From Candidatus Melainabacteria bacterium (GTDB lineage: Bacteria > Cyanobacteriota > Vampirovibrionia > Obscuribacterales > Obscuribacteraceae), in NCBI GenBank assembly GCA_003151275.1, contig PLXC01000024.1, positions 1 to 35,776 on the forward strand: a stretch of DNA of 35,776 nt. The letters are read 5' to 3'. The translations under genes were made by a program, and so were the position numbers. Positions 16,440-23,950 of the stretch are shown here, piece by piece (position 1 is the stretch's first letter; each line of letters starts with the position of its first letter). The notes under the pieces are model-generated. The model was not told the DNA's origin. It ran no database searches and saw only the letters and a list, made by a program, of their open reading frames with translations.

Positions 16440-17105
16440 CTACAACATGCTGAAGACTCTTGTTTCTAGTTCCTTGACTTGTTCCGGAGATATACCTAAC
16501 GTCAGTGCGATTTCGTCTGCGGAGTGGCACGTGCCGTCCTTGAAACCCCATCGAAACCGAAGAATCTCAGCTTCTTCAGCACTCAGTTTACTCAGAATAT
16601 TTGAAAGCGCCTTTCGCTGAATTCTTTTTGGAGAAGCGAGGTCTGCCTGACGCTCGGCGTCGCGGTCTCTGCGTGGTCCACGGAGCTTGCGAAGTGCTTT
16701 GCCTTCAATCTGGCGAACGCGTTCTCGAGTCAACCCGTATAGTTTGGCCACCTCTTCAAGCGTACGTTGATGACCGTCATCTAGTCCAAAGCGAATGCGC
16801 AGAACGTCACGCTCCCGGGGTGAAAGCTCGGCCATGACCTGGATTATGTCTTCGCGAAGGAGATCAAAAGTTATCGAATTCGGGCCAATCTGACTTGAAG
16901 AAGCATCTGGATCTGGTGGAAAATCTCCAATGGACTGCTCATTTGCTTCCTTCTTCAAATCATTCGGCGATGGAGGAGGCAACGTAGGTAGGACGCGCAT
17001 ACGCTGTCGCATTGCAGGCTTAGCTCCACAATTGCAAATTATGGTAGTCGCCGGGATCGACTCACCACATTGAGGGCAGTTGATTGAGTTGTCATCACCA
17101 GACAT
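16440..17105 (-). CDS. Zinc-ribbon protein with two tandem sigma-70 region-4 domains, no region 2
   Basis: The 221-residue product has an N-terminal zinc-ribbon-like motif (C10-P-Q-C13, then C24-N-C26), a Pro-rich linker (35-75), and a sigma-70 region 4 (about 89-143). The latter includes RIRFGLDDGHQRTLEEVAKL and GLTRERVRQIEGKALRKLR, nearly identical to the RpoD -35-recognition helix-turn-helix. A second, gap-free copy (about 168-221) keeps the LRFRWGFKDG and ISPEQVKELE skeleton but has lost the basic recognition residues. There is no region 2, so it cannot melt a -10 box like a normal sigma factor. It may instead bind -35-like DNA or core RNA polymerase beta-flap as a regulator. A GAGGA site lies 7 bases before the ATG. 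It is divergent from a 59-residue gene. Confidence 0.85.
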   Translation of the reverse strand: MSGDDNSINCPQCGESIPATTIICNCGAKPAMRQRMRVLPTLPPPSPNDLKKEANEQSIGDFPPDPDASSSQIGPNSITFDLLREDIIQVMAELSPRERDVLRIRFGLDDGHQRTLEEVAKLYGLTRERVRQIEGKALRKLRGPRRDRDAERQADLASPKRIQRKALSNILSKLSAEEAEILRFRWGFKDGTCHSADEIALTLGISPEQVKELETRVFSML

Positions 17106-17128
17106 TAGCCGTCCTCAAAACTTAGATC

Positions 17129-17157
17129 TCATAAACCCTGCCACAAGAATTTCACAA
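17129..17157 (-). promoter_or_regulatory. Predicted promoter of the tandem sigma-4 protein gene
   Basis: On the minus strand TTGTGA, a 17-base spacer and TTATGA end 24 bases before the ATG at 17105. The elements are moderate matches to sigma-70 consensus. Confidence 0.4.
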
Positions 17158-17227
17158 CATGTGACTATTCTTCAGCATACAGCTTGCCCAGCCCATATTT
17201 ACTAACTAGCCACTCTGCTGAGGTGCT

Positions 17228-17407
17228 ATGTCGCATACCGATAAAGCGGGGGACACTTTCCCCCCGGATCAGGTAGATGTCGAACATGTTTTAAATGACA
17301 TCCATTCTGTCCGTCAACAATTTACCAAACAACAAAATGTTGGCAGTGCCGCTGCCACACAGGAGCTAGAGAAGAAGAACATACTGCCAGGTTTCAGCAT
17401 CGGTTAA
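17228..17407 (+). CDS. Small acidic protein, 59 residues, unrecognised
   Basis: An ATG at 17228 preceded by GAGGTG with a 2-base gap to the ATG opens a 59-codon frame ending at TAA 17405-17407. It starts MSHTDKAGDTFPPDQVDVEH, has a helical middle rich in Gln and ends KKNILPGFSIG. No signal peptide or membrane helix is present. It fills the gap between the divergent tandem sigma-4 gene and the convergent SGNH-like gene, whose stop is 9 bases away. Being divergent from a DNA-binding-type gene makes a regulatory or partner role conceivable, but that is a guess. No homologue is recognised. Confidence 0.55.
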   Translation: MSHTDKAGDTFPPDQVDVEHVLNDIHSVRQQFTKQQNVGSAAATQELEKKNILPGFSIG

Positions 17408-17416
17408 GCACCATAT

Positions 17417-18625
17417 TTAGTGGCTGTTCAATTGATAAGCGATATCCGGGGCGATGTGATTGATCAATTTTTTGCCACCGAAGTGGTTCAAATGAGCCGT
17501 ATCCCAAAAGTCCTCATCAGTGAAATCTGGCGATTCGCCTAAGTCCACGAACTTAACATTGGGACGCTGCGCTATATTAGCGAGCTTGCTTCTAAAGGAC
17601 TTGTAAAAGTCTGGTGGCATAAGGGCGCGGTTTTTTGCTGCCAGCGGCATGTTAACCAAAACAACTCTTATGTGCCGATCGGCGCACACTGTCAGGACTT
17701 TGTTCAAAAAGCCTTCCTGTACGCTCAGGTCTTTTTCACCGATTCCATGATACCGCCGGCGGTACTCCTTGACACTATTGCTCCAGCGCTCTTCGGCAGA
17801 GCCTGTAAGCATAAACCCAGCCGTATTCTTATCCGGATCCGCCTTACCTGTCGCTATCCCACTATCTTTAGGTATGCCAGCGAGATTGTAAAAGCGATCC
17901 ACAACTCTTTGCACTTCATGTTGCAAACGCCAACGCTTGCCGTAGAAAAAGCATGAATGACTGGCGACAAAATCAGCTTTGTCCTGCCATCCAGGCAAAA
18001 AGGAGTCTGCGTAACGAGGGAAGTTATCCATTCCAACCAACCGCTTAAAGGTGAAGGTGGCCATCGGCGCAGGCAAATCAGAATCACTAAAGTCGCGAGG
18101 AGCAATACCAAACATTAGGACATCTGGCTTTTTATCGCCTTTGAGAAAGTCGTTCACATAAATGTAGGCGTCCGAAATCATTTCTCCAAAAATAGCCAAG
18201 CTGTAAACGCGTTGCTTCGGTGCTCCAACTTCAGCAAGTTTTTCTTCGAGCGCCGTTGAGCCGTGGTAATGAAAAATATCGGGAATTCTTGGATTTTTCT
18301 CGGCATCCATTGCCCAAAAGGGATGCATGATCAAGGAGGAGCCCAAGAGCATGACAGTCGGTCGCTTTTTCAGCTCGGCAAGGCCATTAATGGCCAGGTC
18401 GATCGAGCCTGAACCGCTCCAGAGATCACGAGTCGAGTCATTGGCAGAGCCTTTCAAAGGTTTTTGATCAAAGCCACCGACTAATAAGGCACTGTTTACG
18501 GCGACAAATAAGCCAACAGCCCAGCACGCGGCTGTTTGCAGCCCTTTCTTATTGGCAGGCTTTTTCTTGAAGTCCAGCCCCGTTGGTTGGGGACTCGGAC
18601 GTTTGATCTCTGCGGTACTCGGCAA
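17417..18625 (-). CDS. Membrane-anchored SGNH-hydrolase-like protein (DUF1574-like)
   Basis: The 402-residue product has a basic N-terminal cytoplasmic stretch, one transmembrane helix (about 30-50) and an extracytoplasmic domain. The SGNH-type block I appears as VMLLGSSLIMHPFW (Ser in GSS), and the C-terminal catalytic D-x-x-H as FWDTAHLNHFGGKKL. This layout matches DUF1574/AlgX-like proteins that handle acyl groups on extracellular polysaccharide. No MBOAT acyltransferase is adjacent in this window, so the pathway is unknown. The start is a TTG at 18625; no in-frame ATG exists before the catalytic domain, and the frame is closed by a TAG five codons further upstream. A stem-forming inverted repeat lies 24 bases before the start. 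Confidence 0.7.
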   Translation of the reverse strand: MPSTAEIKRPSPQPTGLDFKKKPANKKGLQTAACWAVGLFVAVNSALLVGGFDQKPLKGSANDSTRDLWSGSGSIDLAINGLAELKKRPTVMLLGSSLIMHPFWAMDAEKNPRIPDIFHYHGSTALEEKLAEVGAPKQRVYSLAIFGEMISDAYIYVNDFLKGDKKPDVLMFGIAPRDFSDSDLPAPMATFTFKRLVGMDNFPRYADSFLPGWQDKADFVASHSCFFYGKRWRLQHEVQRVVDRFYNLAGIPKDSGIATGKADPDKNTAGFMLTGSAEERWSNSVKEYRRRYHGIGEKDLSVQEGFLNKVLTVCADRHIRVVLVNMPLAAKNRALMPPDFYKSFRSKLANIAQRPNVKFVDLGESPDFTDEDFWDTAHLNHFGGKKLINHIAPDIAYQLNSH

Positions 18626-18648
18626 ACTCGGTCTCAGCTAAGGGTTGC

Positions 18649-18683
18649 AGCCCTAAAGGCAGGCACTTGACTATTTTAGGGCT
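18649..18683 (-). promoter_or_regulatory. 9-bp perfect inverted repeat in the leader of the SGNH-like gene
   Basis: AGCCCTAAA and TTTAGGGCT are separated by 17 bases. The inner end lies 23 bases before the TTG start, so it could be an operator or a leader hairpin that limits translation. Confidence 0.4.
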
Positions 18684-18805
18684 TGTTGAAGACTGAAACG
18701 CTAAAGACTATTAATATGAGACCTAGTCTGCTTAGAAATCGATCAGAAATGGGAGTCCAGAATTGGGCTTAACGTCCCTTTGACACTCCCTTTGAAAAAA
18801 AAGAG

Positions 18806-18837
18806 TTTGTTAGAAAAACAAGTTTTTTTCTAACAAA
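18806..18837. other. 13-bp perfect hairpin in the 18626-19053 intergenic gap
   Basis: TTTGTTAGAAAAA and TTTTTCTAACAAA are separated by 6 bases (CAAGTT). The gap otherwise holds no convincing gene. The hairpin lies about 217 bp downstream of the 'LE-FG' protein stop and about 180 bp upstream of the SGNH-like start, both on the minus strand. It may be a late terminator, with the T-tract being part of the stem, or a remnant of a mobile palindrome. Confidence 0.55.
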
Positions 18838-19053
18838 TCCTGACTGGGATTGCCATACAGGCATAGATGTGACTTTGCCCTAATGTCGCATAAGAAATAA
18901 GAAATACCCCCACGCGCCGGCTGTCCTGTTCGAATCACAAGTCGGCTCCAAGATAGATCATTCGCACCACATTTAGTGGCGTCAGAAGAAAGATGAACCG
19001 CATTTTCGTCGTGTGCTGTTCAGTCCAAATCAATCACATTTGGAACTCTAGTT

Positions 19054-19863
19054 CTAGATGCTGTTCGGATCCAAGTATGGTGGCAGTTCTGTCTCACGTC
19101 CTGGTTGCGGACCTTGGCGAAACGGCTGCATGAATGGCGTTCCGTTCGGTCCCGTGAATGGTGAAACATTTGGTGCACCGTCGGGCAACCTGTGTATCCC
19201 ACGCAGAGATTTGTTTAGTTGTCTCATCGCTTCGTTCATTTGTTGAGCAATATCTTCTGGACGATTTGAGCCGAACGGGCTGTTATACATAAAGCCGCCA
19301 CCGAATGGCGAGGACATATCGCCACTTCCTAAATCCGGTGACGATGGATACTGGCTAATGGAGGGAGTATCAACATTGAGAATTTTTTTCAGGCGAAACA
19401 CCCGATCTGAAATGTTCATGGCTGGTGATGCCTGACCAAAAACTTTAGATTCCAATCGAGCCAGTCGTTGGGTTGGAGTTTCAGAACCAAAACTTTTTTT
19501 CAGTATCTTTTTTTCCAGTGCCGCGATTGAAACTATGTCCACAGCCTGATTGACGCTTACTTTCGAGGACTTTAAACGCTCAGCTGCCGACGCCTGCAAT
19601 CGATCTAATCGATCAACCAAACCACCATCTTGAGTCGCTCCAAACAGTAACAACTCAAGGCGTTGAATGCGTTTATCAGTGGCATCTTTGTCGTAGAGGC
19701 GCCCAAAGTAGCGCTGCTCCAGTGAGTTTATGTCCGGAGCTGCAGACTGAGCTGGGGGCTGCGCTATAGGTTTGTAAGAGGGCTGCGCGAAACATACAGG
19801 GACTGCTAGCAAAGACATTGTCACTGCGAAAAACAGAAATAGCTTCCTGCTAGTGCCGAACAT
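19054..19863 (-). CDS. Secreted 'LE-FG' repeat protein, unknown function
   Basis: The 269-residue product has a signal peptide (about 1-26, ending CFA). After a Pro/Gln stretch come two related units of about 45 residues: LEQRYFGRLYDKD...RIQRLELLLFG...RLDRL (about 48-90) and LEKKILKKSFGSET...RLARLESKVFG...RVFRLKKIL (about 116-160). The pattern is Leu-Glu, an aromatic-Phe-Gly turn, then an Arg-Leu helix and another Phe-Gly. The last 100 residues are Gly/Pro/Asn-rich. I believe such units recur in secreted proteins of this lineage, but that is recollection, not a search. A strong GGAGGAG site lies 7 bases before the ATG. It follows dnaK but is separated from it by a terminator, so it should have its own promoter. 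Confidence 0.7.
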   Translation of the reverse strand: MFGTSRKLFLFFAVTMSLLAVPVCFAQPSYKPIAQPPAQSAAPDINSLEQRYFGRLYDKDATDKRIQRLELLLFGATQDGGLVDRLDRLQASAAERLKSSKVSVNQAVDIVSIAALEKKILKKSFGSETPTQRLARLESKVFGQASPAMNISDRVFRLKKILNVDTPSISQYPSSPDLGSGDMSSPFGGGFMYNSPFGSNRPEDIAQQMNEAMRQLNKSLRGIHRLPDGAPNVSPFTGPNGTPFMQPFRQGPQPGRETELPPYLDPNSI

Positions 19864-19947
19864 GCTGATGCTCCTCCTCCAACGATCGGCTCAATAGAGC
19901 CCCATATATACATAGAATAGCATTGCAAAGGGGCGCCGAACATGGGG

Positions 19948-19975
19948 AAAAAGCGCCCATTTTCATGAGCGCTTT
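19948..19975 (-). terminator. Rho-independent terminator of dnaK
   Basis: On the minus strand AAAGCGC, a 12-base loop and GCGCTTTTT lie 24 bases after the dnaK stop. Confidence 0.75.
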
Positions 19976-19999
19976 AGATTTTGATCGATCTAGCGAGGG

Positions 20000-21976
20000 T
20001 TACTCTTCTGAAGCGTGGAATTCAGCATCCACTACTTCATCAGATCCGCCAGCGCCGGAGTAACCGCCATCACCACCAGTAGCACTGCCACCGGTGCCAT
20101 AGTCGTAACCCGCGGCACCAGGTTCGCCACCACCACCACCTGCATCATCTCCGCCGCCGTTAGGCGCTCCGCCTCCGTGCAACGCAGCAGCTTGTTGCAA
20201 CAAGACCAATGCGCCGCGGAGTTCGTTCATGATGCTCTTGATCGTTTCTTGATCGGCTTCGTCTTTAAGTTTCTGACGCAAATCATTGACGAGCATTTCG
20301 GCTCGCGCTTTTTCGCCTTGAGTGACTTTATCGCCGAGTTCGCGAACGTGCCTTTCAACCGCGTAGCAAATGCTATCGGCTTCGTTGCGCACATCGGCTT
20401 CTTCTTTGCGACGACGGTCTTCTTGAGCATGGCTTTCCGATTCTCTGACTAAGCGCTCGATGTCGTCTTTCGACATGTTTGTGCTGGCAGTAATCGTAAT
20501 TTTTTGTTCTTTGCCTGTCGATTGATCGCGCGCTGTGACATTCATAATGCCGTTTGCGTCGATGTCGAAGGTCACTTCAACCTTTGGTTGCCCTCTGGAG
20601 GCTGGTGGAATTCCGTCAAGCCGAAAGTTGCCTAGCAGTTTGTTATCTCTCGCCATCGGACGTTCACCCTGGAAGACATAGATGTCTACTGCAGTTTGAT
20701 TGTCATCGGCGGTCGAGAACACTTCCGATTTTCTGGTTGGAATTGTTGTATTTCTTTCCACGAGCTTGGTCATTACGCCGCCCATCGTCTCGATCCCGAG
20801 TGATAGAGGAGTAACGTCGAGGAGTACAACACCCTTAACTTCACCACCGAGAACACCAGCTTGAATGGCTGCACCGACTGCGACCACTTCGTCTGGATTA
20901 ACGCTTTGGTTAGGCTCTTTGCCACCAGTTAAACTCTTGACCAGTTCTTGTACAGCTGGAATTCTTGTCGAACCACCAACCAAAACAACTTCATCGAGAG
21001 CTTCATAGCTAAGCTTCGAATCTCTCAACGACTGCTCCATAGGAGCGCGGCATCGTTCAACGAGATGACGAGTGAGTTCGTTAAAACGAGCTCTCGTCAG
21101 TTTCATTTCAAGATGCTTAGGTCCAGTGGCGTCAGCGGTGATGAATGGCAATGAAAGGTTAGTTTCAATGACCGACGAAAGTTCAATCTTGGCCTTTTCT
21201 GCAGCTTCAGTTAGACGTTGCAAGGCTTGACGATCTTTGCGAAGGTCGATGCCTTCGAGATTCATGAATTCATCGGCTACCCAAGTAACGATGCAGTGGT
21301 CGAAGTCGTCACCACCAAGGTGGGTATCACCAGATGTTGCTTTAACTTCGAAAACGCCGTCGCCTACTTCGAGAACGGACACGTCGAATGTGCCGCCGCC
21401 TAAGTCAAAAACAAGAATCGTCTCGTTTTCCTTTTTGTCCAACCCGTATGCAAGCGCAGCTGCCGTCGGCTCATTGATAATTCTGAGCACTTCCAAACCG
21501 GCAATGGTGCCTGCGTTCTTCGTCGACTGACGCTGCGAGTCATTGAAATAAGCCGGTACTGTAATAACAGCACTGGTTACTTTTTCACCGAGATATTTCT
21601 CGGCGTCTTCCTTCAACTTACGCAGAATCATTGCCGAAATTTCTTCAGGCGAATAATCCTTGCCTTGGATAGCGACTTTGCAACCGCCGTCACCGCCCTC
21701 TTTGACTTTATAAGAGACGATTTTCTTTTCTGCTTCTACTTCGCTGAATCTGCGCCCGATAAAACGCTTAATCGAATAAACGGTGTTCTCAGGATTCAAC
21801 ACTGCTTGGCGCCGAGCCAATTGTCCGACCAATCTCTCACCGGATTTAGTAAATGCAACTACAGACGGCGTCGTTCGCCCTCCTTCAGCATTGGAAACCA
21901 CGGTCGGCTGGCCACCTTCCATCACAGCTACCACTGAGTTAGTGGTTCCCAAATCGATGCCTACTGACTTACCCAT
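20000..21976 (-). CDS. dnaK: Hsp70 chaperone DnaK
   Basis: The 658-residue product is a complete Hsp70. The nucleotide-binding domain (1 to about 385) has [12 protein letters not shown], the second phosphate motif [19 protein letters not shown] and the adenosine motif [12 protein letters not shown] linker [19 protein letters not shown] leads into the substrate-binding domain and an alpha lid. The C-terminal tail is very Gly/Asp-rich and ends [13 protein letters not shown], a variant of the usual bacterial VVDAEF ending. It folds and protects proteins in the cytoplasm with DnaJ and GrpE, neither of which is in this window. It is monocistronic: its own promoter region with a 10-11-10 inverted repeat lies upstream and a terminator downstream. 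A GGGAG site precedes the ATG. Confidence 0.97.
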   Translation of the reverse strand: MGKSVGIDLGTTNSVVAVMEGGQPTVVSNAEGGRTTPSVVAFTKSGERLVGQLARRQAVLNPENTVYSIKRFIGRRFSEVEAEKKIVSYKVKEGGDGGCKVAIQGKDYSPEEISAMILRKLKEDAEKYLGEKVTSAVITVPAYFNDSQRQSTKNAGTIAGLEVLRIINEPTAAALAYGLDKKENETILVFDLGGGTFDVSVLEVGDGVFEVKATSGDTHLGGDDFDHCIVTWVADEFMNLEGIDLRKDRQALQRLTEAAEKAKIELSSVIETNLSLPFITADATGPKHLEMKLTRARFNELTRHLVERCRAPMEQSLRDSKLSYEALDEVVLVGGSTRIPAVQELVKSLTGGKEPNQSVNPDEVVAVGAAIQAGVLGGEVKGVVLLDVTPLSLGIETMGGVMTKLVERNTTIPTRKSEVFSTADDNQTAVDIYVFQGERPMARDNKLLGNFRLDGIPPASRGQPKVEVTFDIDANGIMNVTARDQSTGKEQKITITASTNMSKDDIERLVRESESHAQEDRRRKEEADVRNEADSICYAVERHVRELGDKVTQGEKARAEMLVNDLRQKLKDEADQETIKSIMNELRGALVLLQQAAALHGGGAPNGGGDDAGGGGGEPGAAGYDYGTGGSATGGDGGYSGAGGSDEVVDAEFHASEE

Positions 21977-22016
21977 CTTTGAAACTCCCTATGCTCCTGT
22001 AAAAGCTCTAAAAGCT

Positions 22017-22047
22017 GGAGACCCAACGGAATTATACTTGGGCCTCC
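22017..22047 (-). promoter_or_regulatory. Inverted repeat centred on the probable dnaK -10 box
   Basis: GGAGACCCAA and TTGGGCCTCC (9 of 10 positions paired) flank an 11-base centre that contains TATAAT on the minus strand (22036-22031), 54 bases before the dnaK ATG. The size and position resemble a repressor operator, but the sequence is not the HrcA/CIRCE site TTAGCACTC-n9-GAGTGCTAA. Confidence 0.55.
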
Positions 22048-22153
22048 GTCTTAAACGGTGAAGACCCGAGACTTTTTGCACGTCTATGTTAAACGGCGGC
22101 CCGCCTTGCTCCATGATGACAATGTGACTTAGTAAGATTAATAAACTTATACA

Positions 22154-22181
22154 AAGCTTTATACTTGGACTGATAAAGCTT
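22154..22181. other. 9-bp perfect inverted repeat between dnaK and the DUF4388 gene
   Basis: AAGCTTTAT and ATAAAGCTT are separated by 10 bases. It lies 64 bases after the stop of the DUF4388 gene and about 180 bases before the dnaK start. It could be a terminator with a poor T-tract or a second regulatory site for dnaK. Confidence 0.45.
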
Positions 22182-22244
22182 CATCACTCCTTATGTTGGG
22201 GTTGTCGGTAGTAATAGGTGGACTCTGATGTTATTCCACGCAAA

Positions 22245-23816
22245 TCACGCTTTACTCGGTCTTGCCATTGCCAACATTGTTCCAAGATCCTGACAGCTTT
22301 CAGGAATGCTAGCAGTTCCGATTGATAGAACCAGTGAAGCTGTGTCGATGTCGTCTGCCAGGGGTGTACTGACAATCACGTCGGCAAGCCTGGAGGCAAA
22401 ACTGCGCGCTGACGTTCCATCGGTCAAAGGCAGCAACAAAGATAATCCAAACGTTTCGTAGTGCCCCAGCAAATCTGTTTTACGCTTCAAGCGATCAACG
22501 CGCTTTGCCACTTCTTTAATGCCGCGCAGCGGTAAAGGGTCGATCAATTTCATGTTTTTGGACGAGCGCACGCCAGCATCAATGATGATGATTGAAAAGG
22601 GTTGGCTGAATCGTTCGAATCGTAAGAATTCTTTTTCCAAGAAATAAAGAAAAGCTGGGAACGTATAGAGCTCCGTATCTTGACGGAGCATGCTCTTTTC
22701 AAATGTTCTCACCGTTTGCCAATCAACTGCTGGAACTCCAGCTACTACCTGTTTTGCAGTCTCAGGCAAATTAGCAATAAAGTGAACGAGGTCGCAACTG
22801 ACAAGGGTGTACAAGACAAACACCCAATCAGTCTTAGGTAAAGGGCGGCGACGCAATACTTCAACAAGAGTACTTTTGCTATCGATAGATTGATAAAAGC
22901 CTTTCAAGAGGCGCATGTCAGTACATGCTCCTTTGGCTGCCATTTGTTCAAACATAGATTCAGTTATGTTGTTGTGTTTGCGCACGACAAAAGATTCGAG
23001 TGTCAGTCCCCGACTGTTTAAAAATTTCTGCTGGTCATCAAATGCAGCCCCTTCCATGAGCAGACAGTCAAGCCGCTTCTTGACTGTCTCAACACGCGTT
23101 TTTGGTTCAGGATAAAAACGAAAAGCGCCCGAGCTCCAGCCCACTAGCTCGATGATGGCGGCGTCGCCTTCCACTCCGCGCATCGAACAATGCAAAGGCA
23201 ACCCGTCTGAGAAGTGCACATTGGCAACGTCTGTATGCGAAGCAATCTCCAAACGTCCTGTCATTTTGCCCATCGCTATTGATTGTAAGACGTTTGGCAC
23301 AGAAAGATTCTCAAGCTCTCCTTCAAGGGTGGCGCGCTGAAGTTTTGACATTCCGCTTGTGGTGGATTGATTGATTCGCTCTTGATTTGAGGATTGCGAC
23401 TGAATTTCGTAATTGCTGGTGTTCACTTGATTGGAAAAATCACCGCTAGAACTCTGCGTCTCATAATCTTGTTCATTGTTTCCCGATAGGACGATCGACT
23501 TGAGCGAAGCGCCAGGGAATTGAGCGCTGATTACATTGTGGATGACACCTGGATCCGGGGTGACATAACTCCACTCCAGAAAAGAATCGCTGCCGTGACC
23601 CCGATAGAGCATCCAGAGCCAATCTCCCTTAGTCTTATCTCGAAAGATAGTCAAGATGTAGTCTTCAGGAGCATCGCCAAAAGGCAGTTCAACCGTGCGC
23701 CCGGCGTTTGATTGAGCCTGCGCTTGGAGCGCATAGATCTGCTTCAAAACCGGTATTGTCGCCTGTTTTGGCAATCGAATGTTATGGCGATTATCCTGCC
23801 GTTGGTTTTGTAGCAT
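22245..23816 (-). CDS. DUF4388 protein with a degenerate GGDEF-like C-terminus
   Basis: The 523-residue cytoplasmic protein has an N-terminal domain of unknown type (about 20-112), a Ser/Asn/Gln-rich linker (113-158) and a DUF4388 domain (about 163-262; LEGELENLSVPNVLQSIAMG, then GRLEIAS, VHFSDGLPLHC and WSSGAFRFYP). A helical middle follows (about 263-395). The last 125 residues read like a GGDEF fold (FSIIIIDAGV; DLLGHYETFGLSLLLP; VLSIGTASIP), but the signature GGDEF is replaced by ETFGL, so no cyclase activity is expected. The frame ends abruptly at MARPSKA where family members usually continue with a final helix; a one-base shift would extend it. DUF4388 proteins are signalling or scaffold components. 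An inverted repeat GGGTAAAAC/GTTTTACCC (23846-23904) lies upstream. Confidence 0.7.
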   Translation of the reverse strand: MLQNQRQDNRHNIRLPKQATIPVLKQIYALQAQAQSNAGRTVELPFGDAPEDYILTIFRDKTKGDWLWMLYRGHGSDSFLEWSYVTPDPGVIHNVISAQFPGASLKSIVLSGNNEQDYETQSSSGDFSNQVNTSNYEIQSQSSNQERINQSTTSGMSKLQRATLEGELENLSVPNVLQSIAMGKMTGRLEIASHTDVANVHFSDGLPLHCSMRGVEGDAAIIELVGWSSGAFRFYPEPKTRVETVKKRLDCLLMEGAAFDDQQKFLNSRGLTLESFVVRKHNNITESMFEQMAAKGACTDMRLLKGFYQSIDSKSTLVEVLRRRPLPKTDWVFVLYTLVSCDLVHFIANLPETAKQVVAGVPAVDWQTVRTFEKSMLRQDTELYTFPAFLYFLEKEFLRFERFSQPFSIIIIDAGVRSSKNMKLIDPLPLRGIKEVAKRVDRLKRKTDLLGHYETFGLSLLLPLTDGTSARSFASRLADVIVSTPLADDIDTASLVLSIGTASIPESCQDLGTMLAMARPSKA

Positions 23817-23950
23817 CCAAATTCACTCAGCCAATCTCTGCATCCGGGTAAAACCCGTCAGAGACAAAATAACGCCGCGAGTGGCCCCTGTAAACGTTTT
23901 ACCCAGAAGACATCGAAGTTGTGCAGGGTAGAGAAAATCGAGGGCTAAAG

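Noticed and set aside
16440..17105. Ordinary full-length sigma factor
   Set aside because: No region 2 or region 3 sequence is present in the frame or in neighbouring frames; the N-terminus is a zinc-ribbon-like motif.
18926..18950. GTTCGAATC, resembling a tRNA T-loop
   Set aside because: The flanking bases do not form a T-stem and no acceptor, D or anticodon arms can be folded around it.
18992..19132. 46-codon plus-strand frame starting MNRIFVVCC
   Set aside because: Mostly antisense to the 'LE-FG' gene, weak ribosome site, odd Cys content.
21977..22244. CIRCE (HrcA) element for dnaK
   Set aside because: No TTAGCACTC-n9-GAGTGCTAA match; only unrelated inverted repeats are present.
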